DNA of 64,000 nucleotides from UKL13-3 sp964392775 (GTDB taxonomy: Bacteria > Bacteroidota > Bacteroidia > UKL13-3), in contig CAYMRD010000008.1 in NCBI GenBank assembly GCA_964392775.1, positions 62,001-126,000 on the forward strand, given 5' to 3'. The first letter of the stretch is position 1. Each line of letters opens with the position of its first letter. This document shows, in pieces, positions 1 through 9,384 of the stretch. The translations under genes were made by a program, and so were the position numbers. The notes under the pieces are model-generated. The model searched no databases, was not told the DNA's origin, and worked only from the letters and a program-made list of their open reading frames with translations.

Positions 1-2
1 AC

Positions 3-425
3 TACACCCAAAACCACAAAGCCTGTGATTCGATATACGAAGTAATACTTGCTCAGAATCCTGATAATGTTTACGCCCTGAATAACTATGCCTACTTTTT
101 AAGTTTGCGCAAAACACAGTTATCCAAGGCAGCCGAGATGTCGAAAAAAAGTTTGGAGCTCGACCCCAACAATGCTTCGTATTTAGATACCTACGGATGG
201 ATTTTATTTGTGCAGGGAAACTATGCCGAAGCGAAAACATATATTGAAAAATCGTTGGTAGCAGTGCCCAACAGTGCTGAAGTATTAGACCATTTGGGTG
301 ATGTATTATACAAACTCAACGACAAGCAGCAAGCGATAACCAACTGGAAAAAAGCAAAAGAGCTGGGGTGTGAAAATCCCAAACTCGATCAAAAGATAAA
401 GGAAGGAAAATGGTATGAGCAATAA
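3..425 (+). CDS. TPR-repeat protein, C-terminal part
   Basis: The frame is open from the first bases of the window, so the gene begins upstream; the TTG at 105 is only an internal codon. The visible 140 residues hold about three tetratricopeptide repeats, with the usual pattern (LDPNNASYLDTYGWILF, then YAEAKTYIEKSL, then AEVLDHLGDVLYKL). TPR proteins are scaffolds for protein-protein contacts. The last codons overlap the start of the DUF4292 gene, and the three genes at 3-2497 form one transcription unit. This order (TPR protein, DUF4292 lipoprotein, LytM protein) is familiar in Bacteroidota, which suggests a cell-envelope role. Whether the missing N-terminus has a signal peptide cannot be seen. 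Confidence 0.85.
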   Translation, partial: YTQNHKACDSIYEVILAQNPDNVYALNNYAYFLSLRKTQLSKAAEMSKKSLELDPNNASYLDTYGWILFVQGNYAEAKTYIEKSLVAVPNSAEVLDHLGDVLYKLNDKQQAITNWKKAKELGCENPKLDQKIKEGKWYEQ

Positions 426-1206
426 ACAACTGCTGTTATGGATACTTTGTACAGCGTTCGTAGTTGTATCATGTAAAAGCAAAAAAGGACTGACACCCAA
501 ATCAGAATCCAAGGCTCCGGTAATTGCAAAACCCGATTCTCGCGTCATTATACTTAACAAAACCGACTTAAACCAAAACACCTTTGCCTATTATTCGGCA
601 ACAGGTGCTGTGGAATACAGCGAAGGCCAAACCCGTCAGGAACTGGGTATTTCCATCGTAATGGAAAAAGACCGTTATGTGCTGATGAATGTAACGGCCA
701 TCATGGGTATTGCCGTTGCACGCGTATTGGCCACACCCGATTCGCTGGTAATATTGGATATGTTGCACCGTAAAGCCATTATCACCAATTACCAATACCT
801 TAAAAAATATGCCGGTGTTGAATTGAAACTTCAGCAATTGCAAAACCTGTTTGCCGGCAATGCCTTGTTTGCTCACAATCCCCAGTTAGCTGTAGTCGAT
901 ACCGTGAACGGTCATCTGCTCATCAGCCAGCAACTGGCCGAAGGCATTATTCAGTCAACACAATATGGCACATTGCTAAAAGCCGAACAAAGCAGTTTAT
1001 ACCAAACAGCTAAACAGCAACAATTTGATATTGATTACCGTGATTCTTATAGCGAAGGCTCCAACCGTTTTCCAGCAACCATCAATATCAATATCAAGGC
1101 CGAAAAAAAAATCGAATCGGTATTTAACCTGAAGACCTTTGCGTTTGAAAAAAAGAAAGAACTTCAATTCAGTATTCCAAAGTCGTATGAGATCGTCCGT
1201 TTATAA
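415..1206 (+). CDS. DUF4292 family lipoprotein
   Basis: This is a 263-residue protein with a lipoprotein signal: a basic start, a hydrophobic stretch and a Cys near residue 20 (VVVSCKSK). It should be exported and lipid-anchored, probably in the outer membrane. The body is beta-rich and ends in a positively charged strand, as in the DUF4292 family of Bacteroidota, which resembles LolA/LolB-type lipoprotein carriers in fold predictions (family knowledge, not shown here). The ATG overlaps the end of the TPR gene by 11 bases, and the tail overlaps the start of the LytM gene by 20 bases, so the three are probably translationally coupled. The function is not established. The family call is by resemblance and gene order. 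Confidence 0.75.
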   Translation: MSNKQLLLWILCTAFVVVSCKSKKGLTPKSESKAPVIAKPDSRVIILNKTDLNQNTFAYYSATGAVEYSEGQTRQELGISIVMEKDRYVLMNVTAIMGIAVARVLATPDSLVILDMLHRKAIITNYQYLKKYAGVELKLQQLQNLFAGNALFAHNPQLAVVDTVNGHLLISQQLAEGIIQSTQYGTLLKAEQSSLYQTAKQQQFDIDYRDSYSEGSNRFPATININIKAEKKIESVFNLKTFAFEKKKELQFSIPKSYEIVRL

Positions 1207-2497
1207 ATGGTTAGTAGGTGTATTACTCTTTTGCGCAGCCACGGGTGCGTGGGCACAAACCACACAGGAGCAGCGCAAGGAGCTGGAAACCAAACGCAGG
1301 GAGTTGCTCGATAAAATCAAGCAGGCTAAAAAGGTACTGGAAGATACACGCAAAAAACAAAGCACTACGCTTACCCAACTTAAAGCCATCAGCAGCCAGA
1401 TTAAAACCCGCGAACGAATCATCAACAATGTGCAGTCGCAAATATCTGTAATTGATGCGCAAATTCAGGAATCCCGCGATTCACTCGAACTGTTAAAACA
1501 AGAATTAGCTGAGCTAAAAGAAGATTATGCCCAAAGCATCTTAGCCGCTTACAAAGGGCGTAATGTTTATGATAAAATGTTATTCGTATTTTCGGCCAAC
1601 AGTTTCAATCAGGCCCTTAAACGCATTCAATACCTCAATCAATATAGTAATTACAGGCAACGTCAGGCAGAATTGATTTTACGAACTCAACATAAAATCA
1701 TCAATGCGCTCAATGTGCTCATCAGCAAAAAACAAGAGAAGATGAATTTGATGGGCCTCAAAGAAACCGAAAAGAAAGAACTGGAAGTTGATAAGCAGGA
1801 AGAAAACAAAGTGCTGTCGGCCCTGCAACTCAAGGAAAAAGAAGTGCGCAAACAGCTGGCCGAAAGTCAGGCCTCGGCTAAAAAACTGAACCGAGCCATC
1901 GAAGACTTGATTGCCAAAGAGATTGAAGAAGCACGAAGACGTGAGGAGGCTCGCAGGCGAGAAGAAGAAGCCCGTAAAGCTGCTGCTGCCAAAACACCAA
2001 CGGTAAAAGAAGATTCTAAAGGTACACCCAAAACACCCGCTAAACCCGAATCCGATCTGTTCCTCACACCCGAAGTGGTGAAAATGAGTAACGACTTTGA
2101 GCAAAATAAAAACAACCTGCCCTGGCCGGTTGAACGTGGATTTATTTCGGAACCATTCGGTACACATGCACACCCAACGCTAAAAGGTGTGCAGGTGAAC
2201 AATAATGGAGTAGATATCGGTACACAACCAAATGCCAGTGTACGTGCGGTGTTTAAAGGTAAAGTCACCAAAATATTTAATGTGCCGGGTATGGGTAAAA
2301 TTGTGCTCATCAGCCATGGTAAATACTTTACGGCTTATGCTAAACTTGCATCTGTATCGGTTAAAGAAGGACAACAAGTTGACAGTAAACAAGTGATTGG
2401 AGTAGTTGATACTGATGAAGAAGGTGTAACCGAAGTGCAATTCCAGATTTGGCTGATGGATAAAAAGCTGGATCCTGAACTTTGGTTGAAGAACTAG
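1187..2497 (+). CDS. EnvC-like coiled-coil protein with degenerate LytM (M23) domain
   Basis: This 436-residue protein has a signal peptide (VGVLLFCAATGAWAQ), a long charged coiled coil (about residues 20-260, rich in K, E, R and Q), an Ala/Pro/Lys linker and a C-terminal LytM domain (about 310-436). I chose the ATG at 1187 rather than the TTG at 1139 because it places the signal peptide at the N-terminus. In active M23 peptidases zinc is held by HxxxD and HxH. Here the first motif reads NNGVD, and the second reads AYAKL where HxH is expected, so key ligands are missing. Such dead LytM proteins (EnvC, NlpD) activate cell-wall amidases during division, and that is the likely role. It follows the DUF4292 gene with a 20-base overlap. 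Confidence 0.85.
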   Translation: MRSSVYKWLVGVLLFCAATGAWAQTTQEQRKELETKRRELLDKIKQAKKVLEDTRKKQSTTLTQLKAISSQIKTRERIINNVQSQISVIDAQIQESRDSLELLKQELAELKEDYAQSILAAYKGRNVYDKMLFVFSANSFNQALKRIQYLNQYSNYRQRQAELILRTQHKIINALNVLISKKQEKMNLMGLKETEKKELEVDKQEENKVLSALQLKEKEVRKQLAESQASAKKLNRAIEDLIAKEIEEARRREEARRREEEARKAAAAKTPTVKEDSKGTPKTPAKPESDLFLTPEVVKMSNDFEQNKNNLPWPVERGFISEPFGTHAHPTLKGVQVNNNGVDIGTQPNASVRAVFKGKVTKIFNVPGMGKIVLISHGKYFTAYAKLASVSVKEGQQVDSKQVIGVVDTDEEGVTEVQFQIWLMDKKLDPELWLKN

Positions 2498-2511
2498 TTG
2501 ACGATTATAAA

Positions 2512-3471
2512 ATGAGTACAATCAAAACATGGGTAAGTGCAATGCGTTTGCGAACGTTGCCATTAGCGCTTTCATCGGTATTGGCAGGTATCTCTACTGC
2601 TCATTTGTTTTATAGCCTCAATACAACCGTTGCCTGGTTATGCATCAGCACAGCAGTTGCGTTGCAAATTCTTTCCAACTTTGCAAACGATTATGGCGAC
2701 TTTGTGAAAGGAACCGACAACAATCAACGGGTTGGAAATATGAGGGCTTTGCAAAGTGGTATCATCACTGCATCACAAATGCGTTTGGCTATTGTATTTA
2801 TGATTATCCTTTCGCTGGTAAGTGGAATCGCCTTATTGTACAATAGTACCTCTGGTAAATTCAATACCGAATTTCTGGTGTTTTTACTCATCGGATTTGG
2901 AGCCATTGCAGCAGCCATTAAATACACCGTAGGCAAAAAGGCTTATGGTTACAGTGGCTTGGGCGATGTAGCCGTCTTTATTTTTTTTGGTCCGGTAGCT
3001 GTTATCGGAACTTTTTTATTGTGCAGCGGATTTAGTTTCGATACTACACACGACAGCTATATTTTATTGCCTGCTTGCGGTTTGGGTTTGTTGAGTACAG
3101 CAGTGCTCAATACCAATAATATTCGCGATATTGAAAATGATGAACGCTCGGGTAAATATACCATTCCTGTTAAAATTGGTTTGAACAAAGCTCGTATCTA
3201 CCATACGTTTTTAATCGTAATCGGATTGGGGTTGATGTTATTGTTTATGGCTTCCAACTTTATGCACTGGATACAATTGCTGCAAATCCCTGCAATGTGG
3301 CCCATTGTGTCAACGCTGCTACAAGTTCGCTCCACACCACCATCAGAAACTTACAATGCCTTGCTTAAAAAATTGTCGTTAGGCATTTTCTTGTTGGTAA
3401 TTGTAACCATTATAACCAACGAAAGTGCCATCCTGATCTCTGTTTCCAAATTGATTCGGCAGCTGCCATGA
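2512..3471 (+). CDS. menA: 1,4-dihydroxy-2-naphthoate polyprenyltransferase
   Basis: MenA attaches the isoprenoid tail to 1,4-dihydroxy-2-naphthoate to make demethylmenaquinone. The 319-residue protein is a polytopic UbiA-family membrane enzyme with about eight to nine hydrophobic segments. The two Asp-rich motifs that bind Mg and prenyl diphosphate are visible: NDYGDF near residue 65 and NIRDIENDE near residue 205. I chose the ATG at 2512; the upstream TTG at 2482 lies inside the previous gene. The gene overlaps menC by four bases (ATGA), so the two menaquinone genes are translationally coupled. Confidence is high because both motifs and the neighbour agree. It points to menaquinone-based respiration. 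Confidence 0.93.
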   Translation: MSTIKTWVSAMRLRTLPLALSSVLAGISTAHLFYSLNTTVAWLCISTAVALQILSNFANDYGDFVKGTDNNQRVGNMRALQSGIITASQMRLAIVFMIILSLVSGIALLYNSTSGKFNTEFLVFLLIGFGAIAAAIKYTVGKKAYGYSGLGDVAVFIFFGPVAVIGTFLLCSGFSFDTTHDSYILLPACGLGLLSTAVLNTNNIRDIENDERSGKYTIPVKIGLNKARIYHTFLIVIGLGLMLLFMASNFMHWIQLLQIPAMWPIVSTLLQVRSTPPSETYNALLKKLSLGIFLLVIVTIITNESAILISVSKLIRQLP

Positions 3472-4493
3472 GTATGATTACCGCATCCTATCAATCGCAC
3501 GAGCTTCAGTTTAAAAAACCGGCCCGCACATCACGGGGAGAGATGCAAACACACCGCGTGTTCTATATCACTCTTAAAAAAGATGGACATACCGGCTACG
3601 GTGAAGCCGCTCCATTGCCCGGATTAAGCATTGACCCGATTGAACAGCTAGAAGAAAAATTAAAGTTTTGTTGTACGCTCATCAACGATGGTTTACCCGT
3701 TGATGCCCTGCCGCTGGATGGATTTCCTTCCTTGCGTTTTGCCTTTGAGATGGCTCACCACTCCCTGCAATACGAGCAAGAATATAAAATATTCAACTCC
3801 TCTTTTTTTGATGGAACACCCATACCCATTAATGGTTTGGTGTGGATGAACCAAACGGATGATATGTTGCAGGAAGCCTTTAACCGGATGGAAGACGGAT
3901 TTACCTGCATCAAGTTTAAAATAGGTGCGCTTGATTTTGACAGCGAATGCCGCATGCTCGAAGCATTTCGCAAAAGATACTCAGCATTCAAAGCCGAGAT
4001 TAGACTCGATGCAAATGGAGCCTTCGCAACTGATGAAGCCTTGGAAAAATTGCGTGAGCTATCGCGTTTTGATGTACATTCCATCGAACAACCCATCAAA
4101 CCCAAACAACCGGACCGGATGCATGAGTTGTGTCGTAAAACACCTGTTTCCATCGCACTTGATGAAGAGCTGATTGGGATTGATGTTTACACCGAAGGAG
4201 AACAACTGCTCAAACAAATTCGTCCACATTATATCATCCTAAAGCCCACTTTATTGGGCGGATTCAAAGCCTCTGATTATTGGATTCAACTTGCCCAACA
4301 ACAACGTATCGGCTGGTGGGCAACATCGGCCCTCGAGAGCAATATCGGCCTCAACGCCATAGCCCAATGGTGTGCTAATTATAGTCCCGCATTACCTCAA
4401 GGACTTGGCACAGGGAGTCTATATATCAACAATATAAACATTCCTCTAATTATAAATTTTGGAAAAATTTATTATAATGCAGTAGCATTATGA
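3468..4493 (+). CDS. menC: o-succinylbenzoate synthase (enolase superfamily)
   Basis: MenC dehydrates SHCHC to o-succinylbenzoate in menaquinone synthesis. The 341-residue protein has the enolase-superfamily layout: an N-terminal capping domain (GYGEAAPLPG near residue 44) and a barrel. The expected residues are present: the KxK pair at 149/151 (KFK), metal ligands Asp181 (LDANG), Glu207 (IEQP) and Asp232 (LDEEL), and Lys259 (ILKPTLLGG). This set also fits dipeptide epimerases and N-acylamino-acid racemases, but the four-base overlap with menA decides for MenC. Its stop overlaps the start of the next gene (ATGA at 4490), so the hybrid kinase may be in the same transcript. Confidence 0.92.
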   Translation: MSMITASYQSHELQFKKPARTSRGEMQTHRVFYITLKKDGHTGYGEAAPLPGLSIDPIEQLEEKLKFCCTLINDGLPVDALPLDGFPSLRFAFEMAHHSLQYEQEYKIFNSSFFDGTPIPINGLVWMNQTDDMLQEAFNRMEDGFTCIKFKIGALDFDSECRMLEAFRKRYSAFKAEIRLDANGAFATDEALEKLRELSRFDVHSIEQPIKPKQPDRMHELCRKTPVSIALDEELIGIDVYTEGEQLLKQIRPHYIILKPTLLGGFKASDYWIQLAQQQRIGWWATSALESNIGLNAIAQWCANYSPALPQGLGTGSLYINNINIPLIINFGKIYYNAVAL

Positions 4494-6595
4494 AACCATA
4501 CCCTACTCAACCAAGTCACAATCCTCGATTTGTTAAGATGCTCAAAGCCTACAATATAAGCGCCACGCTTGTTTGTTTGCTTTTCACGTCATCTTTGATT
4601 GTAACCAATCGACCCTTCTTTTTAAATTACTTTTTAATCGCAGCCGGATTAGGGTATGCGTTAAGCTATGTAATTGCTCTTAAAAATCACCTTAACTGGG
4701 CCTTCCTACTCTTTGTATGCGCAAACACCTTATTGGTGGGTACATTTGATGGTGGGATAAACTCTCCGGTGTATTCCTTTGCGTATTATATCCCATACGT
4801 ACTGTGCAGTTTTATTGCCGAACGTCCTCAGCGGAAAGAAATCAAATGGCTTATTTGGGCTATAACTATAAGCTGCATTTTCACAACTGCATTTTTGGAT
4901 ATTACCCCACACCTTTCTTCGGTGATGTTCAATCCTGAGCACCATCAATATGCTAAATATCTGAATCTGTTTATAGCGTTGGGATTATCTGTTTTAACAG
5001 TGCGGCTGTTAATTCAATTTGCAACCGATAGTGAAACTGCGTTGATGAAAAATCAAATGCGCCTGCAAAGCCATCAAGACCTTTTGTATTCGATTAACCA
5101 AAATATCAATGAAGGTATCTACCGCAGTACCGAAGACAATAAGATTGTTTATGTAAACAATGCTTTCGCAAAACTATTTAGTTACGATTCAAGTGAAGAG
5201 GTAATGGGATTATCCTCTCCAATATTGTATGATGACCCTCAACAACGATTAAGATTGGTTGACAGCATTAAATTTAAGGGATACTTCACAGATCAAGAAG
5301 TGTTGTTTCTCCGCAAAGATGGTTCAAAATTTTGGGGTCAAATCAGTTGTATTCTCTCTACAGATGAAAATGGAAACCATTTTTTTGATGGTGCTGTTCG
5401 TGATATCACCAAACAAAAAAGCATTGAAGCAGAACTGATTCAGGCCAAAAACATAGCCGAACAAGCCTCACTTGCCAAGAGTAAATTTTTATCGGCCATG
5501 AGCCATGAAATTCGCACACCAATGAATGCCGTAATTGGAATTACCAATTTATTGATGGAACACCGGGGCGATTTGCAGAAACAACAAGCCAATTTAAGCG
5601 TACTCAAAAACTCTGCACAAAACCTTATGAGTTTGCTTAATGACTTACTCGACTTTAGTAAAATTGAAGCCGGCAAATTTGAACTTTCGCCAACCTACAC
5701 AAACATAGGACCCGATATTAAGGAGTTGGTGAGCATGTACATGTTTTTAGCCAATCAAAAACTTGTTGCCTTCGAAACTAAAATCCAATTGATAGAAACT
5801 CAACTGATTTGTGTTGATAGCACCCGGCTGATGCAGGTTATAAGCAACCTTTTATCCAATGCCATAAAGTTTACGCAACATGGCAGCGTAAGCCTTTCGA
5901 TAATACAAAACCTGTCATCCGATAAAAGGAGCTGCCTCACAACCATCCGCATTAAAGATACGGGCATCGGAATAGAACCAGCCAATCAACAGCAAATCTT
6001 TACAGCATTTGCACAAGAAACCGATGAAACATCAACTCATTATGGCGGCAGCGGGCTTGGGCTTGCCATCAGCCGCAGGATTCTGGAAAAAATGAACTCT
6101 GAAATTTATGTTCAATCTGCGAAAGGACAAGGGGCCGAGTTTTGGTTTGAAATTGAAACTCCCGCACAGCCTGTTCCTGCTTCTCAGGTTTCACTTCCAG
6201 CCGAACCTTTTTTATCCATCAGAGGAATACGCCTTTTATTAGCCGAGGACAACCCAATCAACGTTCTCATTGCCAAGCAGATTTTAAACAGCTGGGGCGT
6301 TCAGGTAACGATAGCAAACAATGGAAAAGAGGCTGTTGACCTTACCTCTGCCAAATCTTTTGATGTAATATTGATGGACCTGCACATGCCTGAATTATCA
6401 GGCATTGAAGCTACCCGCATCATCCGCCAACAGGGAATATCAACCCCCATTATTGCCCTAACAGCCGATGCCCTGTTTGACTCAAAAAATGAATGCATTG
6501 CTGCCGGCATGAACGTATTTATTACCAAGCCCTTTAACCCGGATGAGTTGTATCAACTCCTGACAACATTCCAACTACCGGCTCCTTCAAACTGA
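4490..6595 (+). CDS. hybrid sensor histidine kinase/response regulator
   Basis: The 701-residue protein has an N-terminal membrane domain with about six helices (residues 20-180), a PAS domain (about 195-310), a HisKA domain with the phospho-accepting His339 (SHEIRTP), an ATP-binding domain (about 445-560, with N-box NAIKFTQ and G-boxes DTGIGI and GSGLGL), and a receiver domain (about 580-695) with Asp630 (LMDLHMP) and Lys680. All catalytic residues are intact. No output domain follows the receiver, so the phosphate probably passes to a separate Hpt protein or regulator. The signal is unknown. The gene overlaps menC by four bases, which links it to the menaquinone transcript, although a functional link to respiration is only inferred. 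Confidence 0.92.
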   Translation: MKPYPTQPSHNPRFVKMLKAYNISATLVCLLFTSSLIVTNRPFFLNYFLIAAGLGYALSYVIALKNHLNWAFLLFVCANTLLVGTFDGGINSPVYSFAYYIPYVLCSFIAERPQRKEIKWLIWAITISCIFTTAFLDITPHLSSVMFNPEHHQYAKYLNLFIALGLSVLTVRLLIQFATDSETALMKNQMRLQSHQDLLYSINQNINEGIYRSTEDNKIVYVNNAFAKLFSYDSSEEVMGLSSPILYDDPQQRLRLVDSIKFKGYFTDQEVLFLRKDGSKFWGQISCILSTDENGNHFFDGAVRDITKQKSIEAELIQAKNIAEQASLAKSKFLSAMSHEIRTPMNAVIGITNLLMEHRGDLQKQQANLSVLKNSAQNLMSLLNDLLDFSKIEAGKFELSPTYTNIGPDIKELVSMYMFLANQKLVAFETKIQLIETQLICVDSTRLMQVISNLLSNAIKFTQHGSVSLSIIQNLSSDKRSCLTTIRIKDTGIGIEPANQQQIFTAFAQETDETSTHYGGSGLGLAISRRILEKMNSEIYVQSAKGQGAEFWFEIETPAQPVPASQVSLPAEPFLSIRGIRLLLAEDNPINVLIAKQILNSWGVQVTIANNGKEAVDLTSAKSFDVILMDLHMPELSGIEATRIIRQQGISTPIIALTADALFDSKNECIAAGMNVFITKPFNPDELYQLLTTFQLPAPSN

Positions 6596-6645
6596 TTGCC
6601 CTGATTCGGTTCAATTGTGTTATTTTGCGGGCTTTATAAACTGAC

Positions 6646-9363
6646 ATGAACCGCCAAACGGACTATACTTTAAAACTTTCGGGGCTCGAGCCTTTAGTGA
6701 TATACGAAGGAGCTAATTTTACCAACGTAGGTGAGCGTACCAACGTTACCGGATCCAAGAAATTTTTGCGCCTCATCAAAGAAGGAAACTTTGAAGAAGC
6801 TCTGGACGTTGCCCGCGAGCAAGTGCAAGGTGGCGCCCAGATCATCGACATCAATATGGATGAAGGGATGATTGATGGCGTGGAGTCGATGGTGAAATTC
6901 CTCAACCTCATTGCGGCCGAACCAGATATCTCGCGTGTACCCATCATGATTGATTCATCCAAATGGGAAATCATCGAAGCGGGACTCAAATGTGTGCAGG
7001 GAAAGTCTGTGGTGAACTCCATCTCACTGAAAGGTGGGGAAGAAGAATTTATCCGTCAGGCTAAAACCGTAAAACGTTTTGGAGCGGCTGTGATTGTGAT
7101 GTTGTTTGATGAAGTTGGGCAAGCCGACAACTACCAGCGCAGAATTGAAATTGCCGAACGCGCTTACCGCATCCTCACCGAAAAAATTCATTTCCCCGCG
7201 GGTGATATCATTTTTGACCCCAATATTTTTCCGGTAGCAACCGGTATGGATGAGCACCGCAACAACGCTCTTGATTTTTTTAATGCCACCAAATGGATTA
7301 AAGAAAATTTACCGGGTGCCAAAATCAGTGGTGGAGTTTCCAATGTTTCGTTCTCCTTCCGTGGCAACGATAAAGTGCGCGAAGCCATGCACTCTGCCTT
7401 TTTATATCATGCCATCAAACATGGTATGGACATGGGAATTGTGAACCCGAGTCAGTTGGAGGTATACGATGAAATTCCCAAAGACCTGCTCGAACATGTT
7501 GAAGATGTACTGTTGAACCGCAGAGAGGATGCCACTGAACGTTTATTGGAGCTTGCCGAAAAAGTAAAAGGCAAGGGCAAGGTTACCGTTATTGATGAAG
7601 AATGGCGCAAAGGCACGGTTGAAGAACGCCTGAGCCATGCCCTCGTAAAAGGAATTGTAGAATATATTGAGGCAGATACCGAAGAAGCACGTCAGCAGTT
7701 TGCGCGTCCGCTCGAAGTGATTGAAGGCCCGTTGATGGCCGGCATGAGTATAGTAGGCGATTTGTTTGGTCAGGGAAAAATGTTTTTGCCACAGGTGGTA
7801 AAAAGTGCACGGGTAATGAAAAAAGCCGTGGCGTATTTGATGCCTTATATGGAGGAAGAAAAACGCAGAACAGGCGATATGTCGACCAACCAGGGCAAGA
7901 TATTGATGGCAACCGTAAAAGGTGACGTGCATGATATCGGTAAAAACATTGTAGGTGTTGTATTAGCCTGTAACAACTTCGAGATTATTGATATCGGAGT
8001 GATGGTTCCGGCTGAAAAAATTCTGGAAGTTGCCCGCAAGGAAAATGTGGATGTGATTGGATTGAGCGGATTGATTACACCAAGTCTGGATGAGATGGTG
8101 CATGTGGCCAAAGAAATGGAACGCCTTGGCATGACCACTCCCTTGATGATTGGTGGAGCCACTACGTCACGCGCCCATACAGCTGTCAAAATTGACCCGT
8201 CCTACTCAGGACCTGTTGTGCATGTATTGGATGCAAGTAAGAGTGTACCCGTAGCACAAAGTCTTATCAGCAAAGACCAGCGAGAAGGAACCCAGTCGCG
8301 CATCAAAGCTGAATATGAACAGTTCCGCATTGACTATAAGAACCGTAAAAAAGATAAACATTTCGCAACCCTCGAAAAGGCCCGTGCCAATCGTTTTAAG
8401 GTTGAATACGACTCGATTGTAAAACCATCCTTCCTCGGCACCAAGGTATTTGACGATTTTCCGTTAGAGCAATTGCGTAAGCGCATCGACTGGACTCCTT
8501 TTTTCCTTACCTGGGAACTGGTAGGTAAATACCCAACTATCTTTGACGATAAGATTATTGGCTCTGAAGCAAAAAAATTATTTGACGATGCCAACCGCAT
8601 GCTCGATGAAGTGATCAGCAAAAAATTGTTGAAAGCCCGTGGTGTAATTGGCTTTTACGAGGCCAATGCTGTTGGGGATGATGTTGTCGTACAGACGTAT
8701 AATTATACGTCTCCACATAATACACCTGAAACAACATCTGGCAATGAAATGACCTTCCATTTTTTACGCCAGCAAAACGAAAAAGCAGCCGATCAGCCAT
8801 ACCTGTGTTTAGCTGATTTTATAGCACCTAAAGAAACCGGCAAGCAGGATTATATGGGCATGTTTGCCGTAACAGCCGGTATTGGTATTGAACCTTTGAT
8901 TGAGGCTTACGAAAAAGACCATGACGACTATAACAGCATCATGATCAAAGCCATTGCCGATCGTTTAGCCGAGGCTATGGCCGAACGGATGCATGAGCTG
9001 GTGCGTAAGGAATACTGGGGTTTTGCCAAAGACGAACAACTTACGGATGAAGAAATTATCCGCGAGAAATACGACAGTATCCGTCCGGCACCGGGTTACC
9101 CGGCTTGCCCCGACCATACCGAAAAACGCAAGTTGTTTGATTTATTGCAAGCCGAACAAACCACCGGAATCACTCTTACCGAAAGTTATGCCATGTACCC
9201 CACCGCAGCCGTCAGCGGATTTTATTTTGCCAACCCGGGCAGCAAGTATTTTGCAGTAGGTAAAATTCAGAAAGACCAGGTTGAAGAATACGCCAAACGC
9301 AAAGATGTTTCGGTGGAGTATGTTGAGAAGTGGTTGAGCCCGAATTTGGGGTATGATAATTAG
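6646..9363 (+). CDS. metH: cobalamin-dependent methionine synthase, pterin/B12/activation modules
   Basis: MetH transfers the methyl group of 5-methyltetrahydrofolate via methylcobalamin to homocysteine. This 905-residue protein starts directly at the pterin-binding domain (FTNVGERTNVTGS near residue 25), then has the cap and B12 domains with the cobalt-ligand His429 (DVHDIGKN), then the SAM-binding activation domain (RPAPGYPACPDHTEK near residue 810). The N-terminal homocysteine/zinc module of about 330 residues is absent. That offset matches E. coli His759, so this is the split MetH common in Bacteroidota and the partner should lie elsewhere. I see no cobalamin riboswitch in the 50-base gap upstream. 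A TTATTTTGCGG box at 6619 may be a -7 element. Confidence 0.95.
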   Translation: MNRQTDYTLKLSGLEPLVIYEGANFTNVGERTNVTGSKKFLRLIKEGNFEEALDVAREQVQGGAQIIDINMDEGMIDGVESMVKFLNLIAAEPDISRVPIMIDSSKWEIIEAGLKCVQGKSVVNSISLKGGEEEFIRQAKTVKRFGAAVIVMLFDEVGQADNYQRRIEIAERAYRILTEKIHFPAGDIIFDPNIFPVATGMDEHRNNALDFFNATKWIKENLPGAKISGGVSNVSFSFRGNDKVREAMHSAFLYHAIKHGMDMGIVNPSQLEVYDEIPKDLLEHVEDVLLNRREDATERLLELAEKVKGKGKVTVIDEEWRKGTVEERLSHALVKGIVEYIEADTEEARQQFARPLEVIEGPLMAGMSIVGDLFGQGKMFLPQVVKSARVMKKAVAYLMPYMEEEKRRTGDMSTNQGKILMATVKGDVHDIGKNIVGVVLACNNFEIIDIGVMVPAEKILEVARKENVDVIGLSGLITPSLDEMVHVAKEMERLGMTTPLMIGGATTSRAHTAVKIDPSYSGPVVHVLDASKSVPVAQSLISKDQREGTQSRIKAEYEQFRIDYKNRKKDKHFATLEKARANRFKVEYDSIVKPSFLGTKVFDDFPLEQLRKRIDWTPFFLTWELVGKYPTIFDDKIIGSEAKKLFDDANRMLDEVISKKLLKARGVIGFYEANAVGDDVVVQTYNYTSPHNTPETTSGNEMTFHFLRQQNEKAADQPYLCLADFIAPKETGKQDYMGMFAVTAGIGIEPLIEAYEKDHDDYNSIMIKAIADRLAEAMAERMHELVRKEYWGFAKDEQLTDEEIIREKYDSIRPAPGYPACPDHTEKRKLFDLLQAEQTTGITLTESYAMYPTAAVSGFYFANPGSKYFAVGKIQKDQVEEYAKRKDVSVEYVEKWLSPNLGYDN

Positions 9364-9384
9364 AAGCGCGATTAATCGCGCTTC
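9363..9384. terminator. bidirectional terminator shared by metH and the helicase gene
   Basis: A perfect 22-base palindrome with an 11-base arm (GAAGCGCGATT) lies between the two converging genes. It begins at the last base of the metH stop codon and contains the stop codon of the helicase gene. The short A/T tracts on both sides are weak, but position and symmetry fit a two-way transcription stop. Confidence 0.7.

Noticed and set aside
1679..2173. 164-residue minus-strand frame
   Set aside because: It is a shadow of the LytM gene: Phe-rich composition with no motif, fully inside a well-supported gene.
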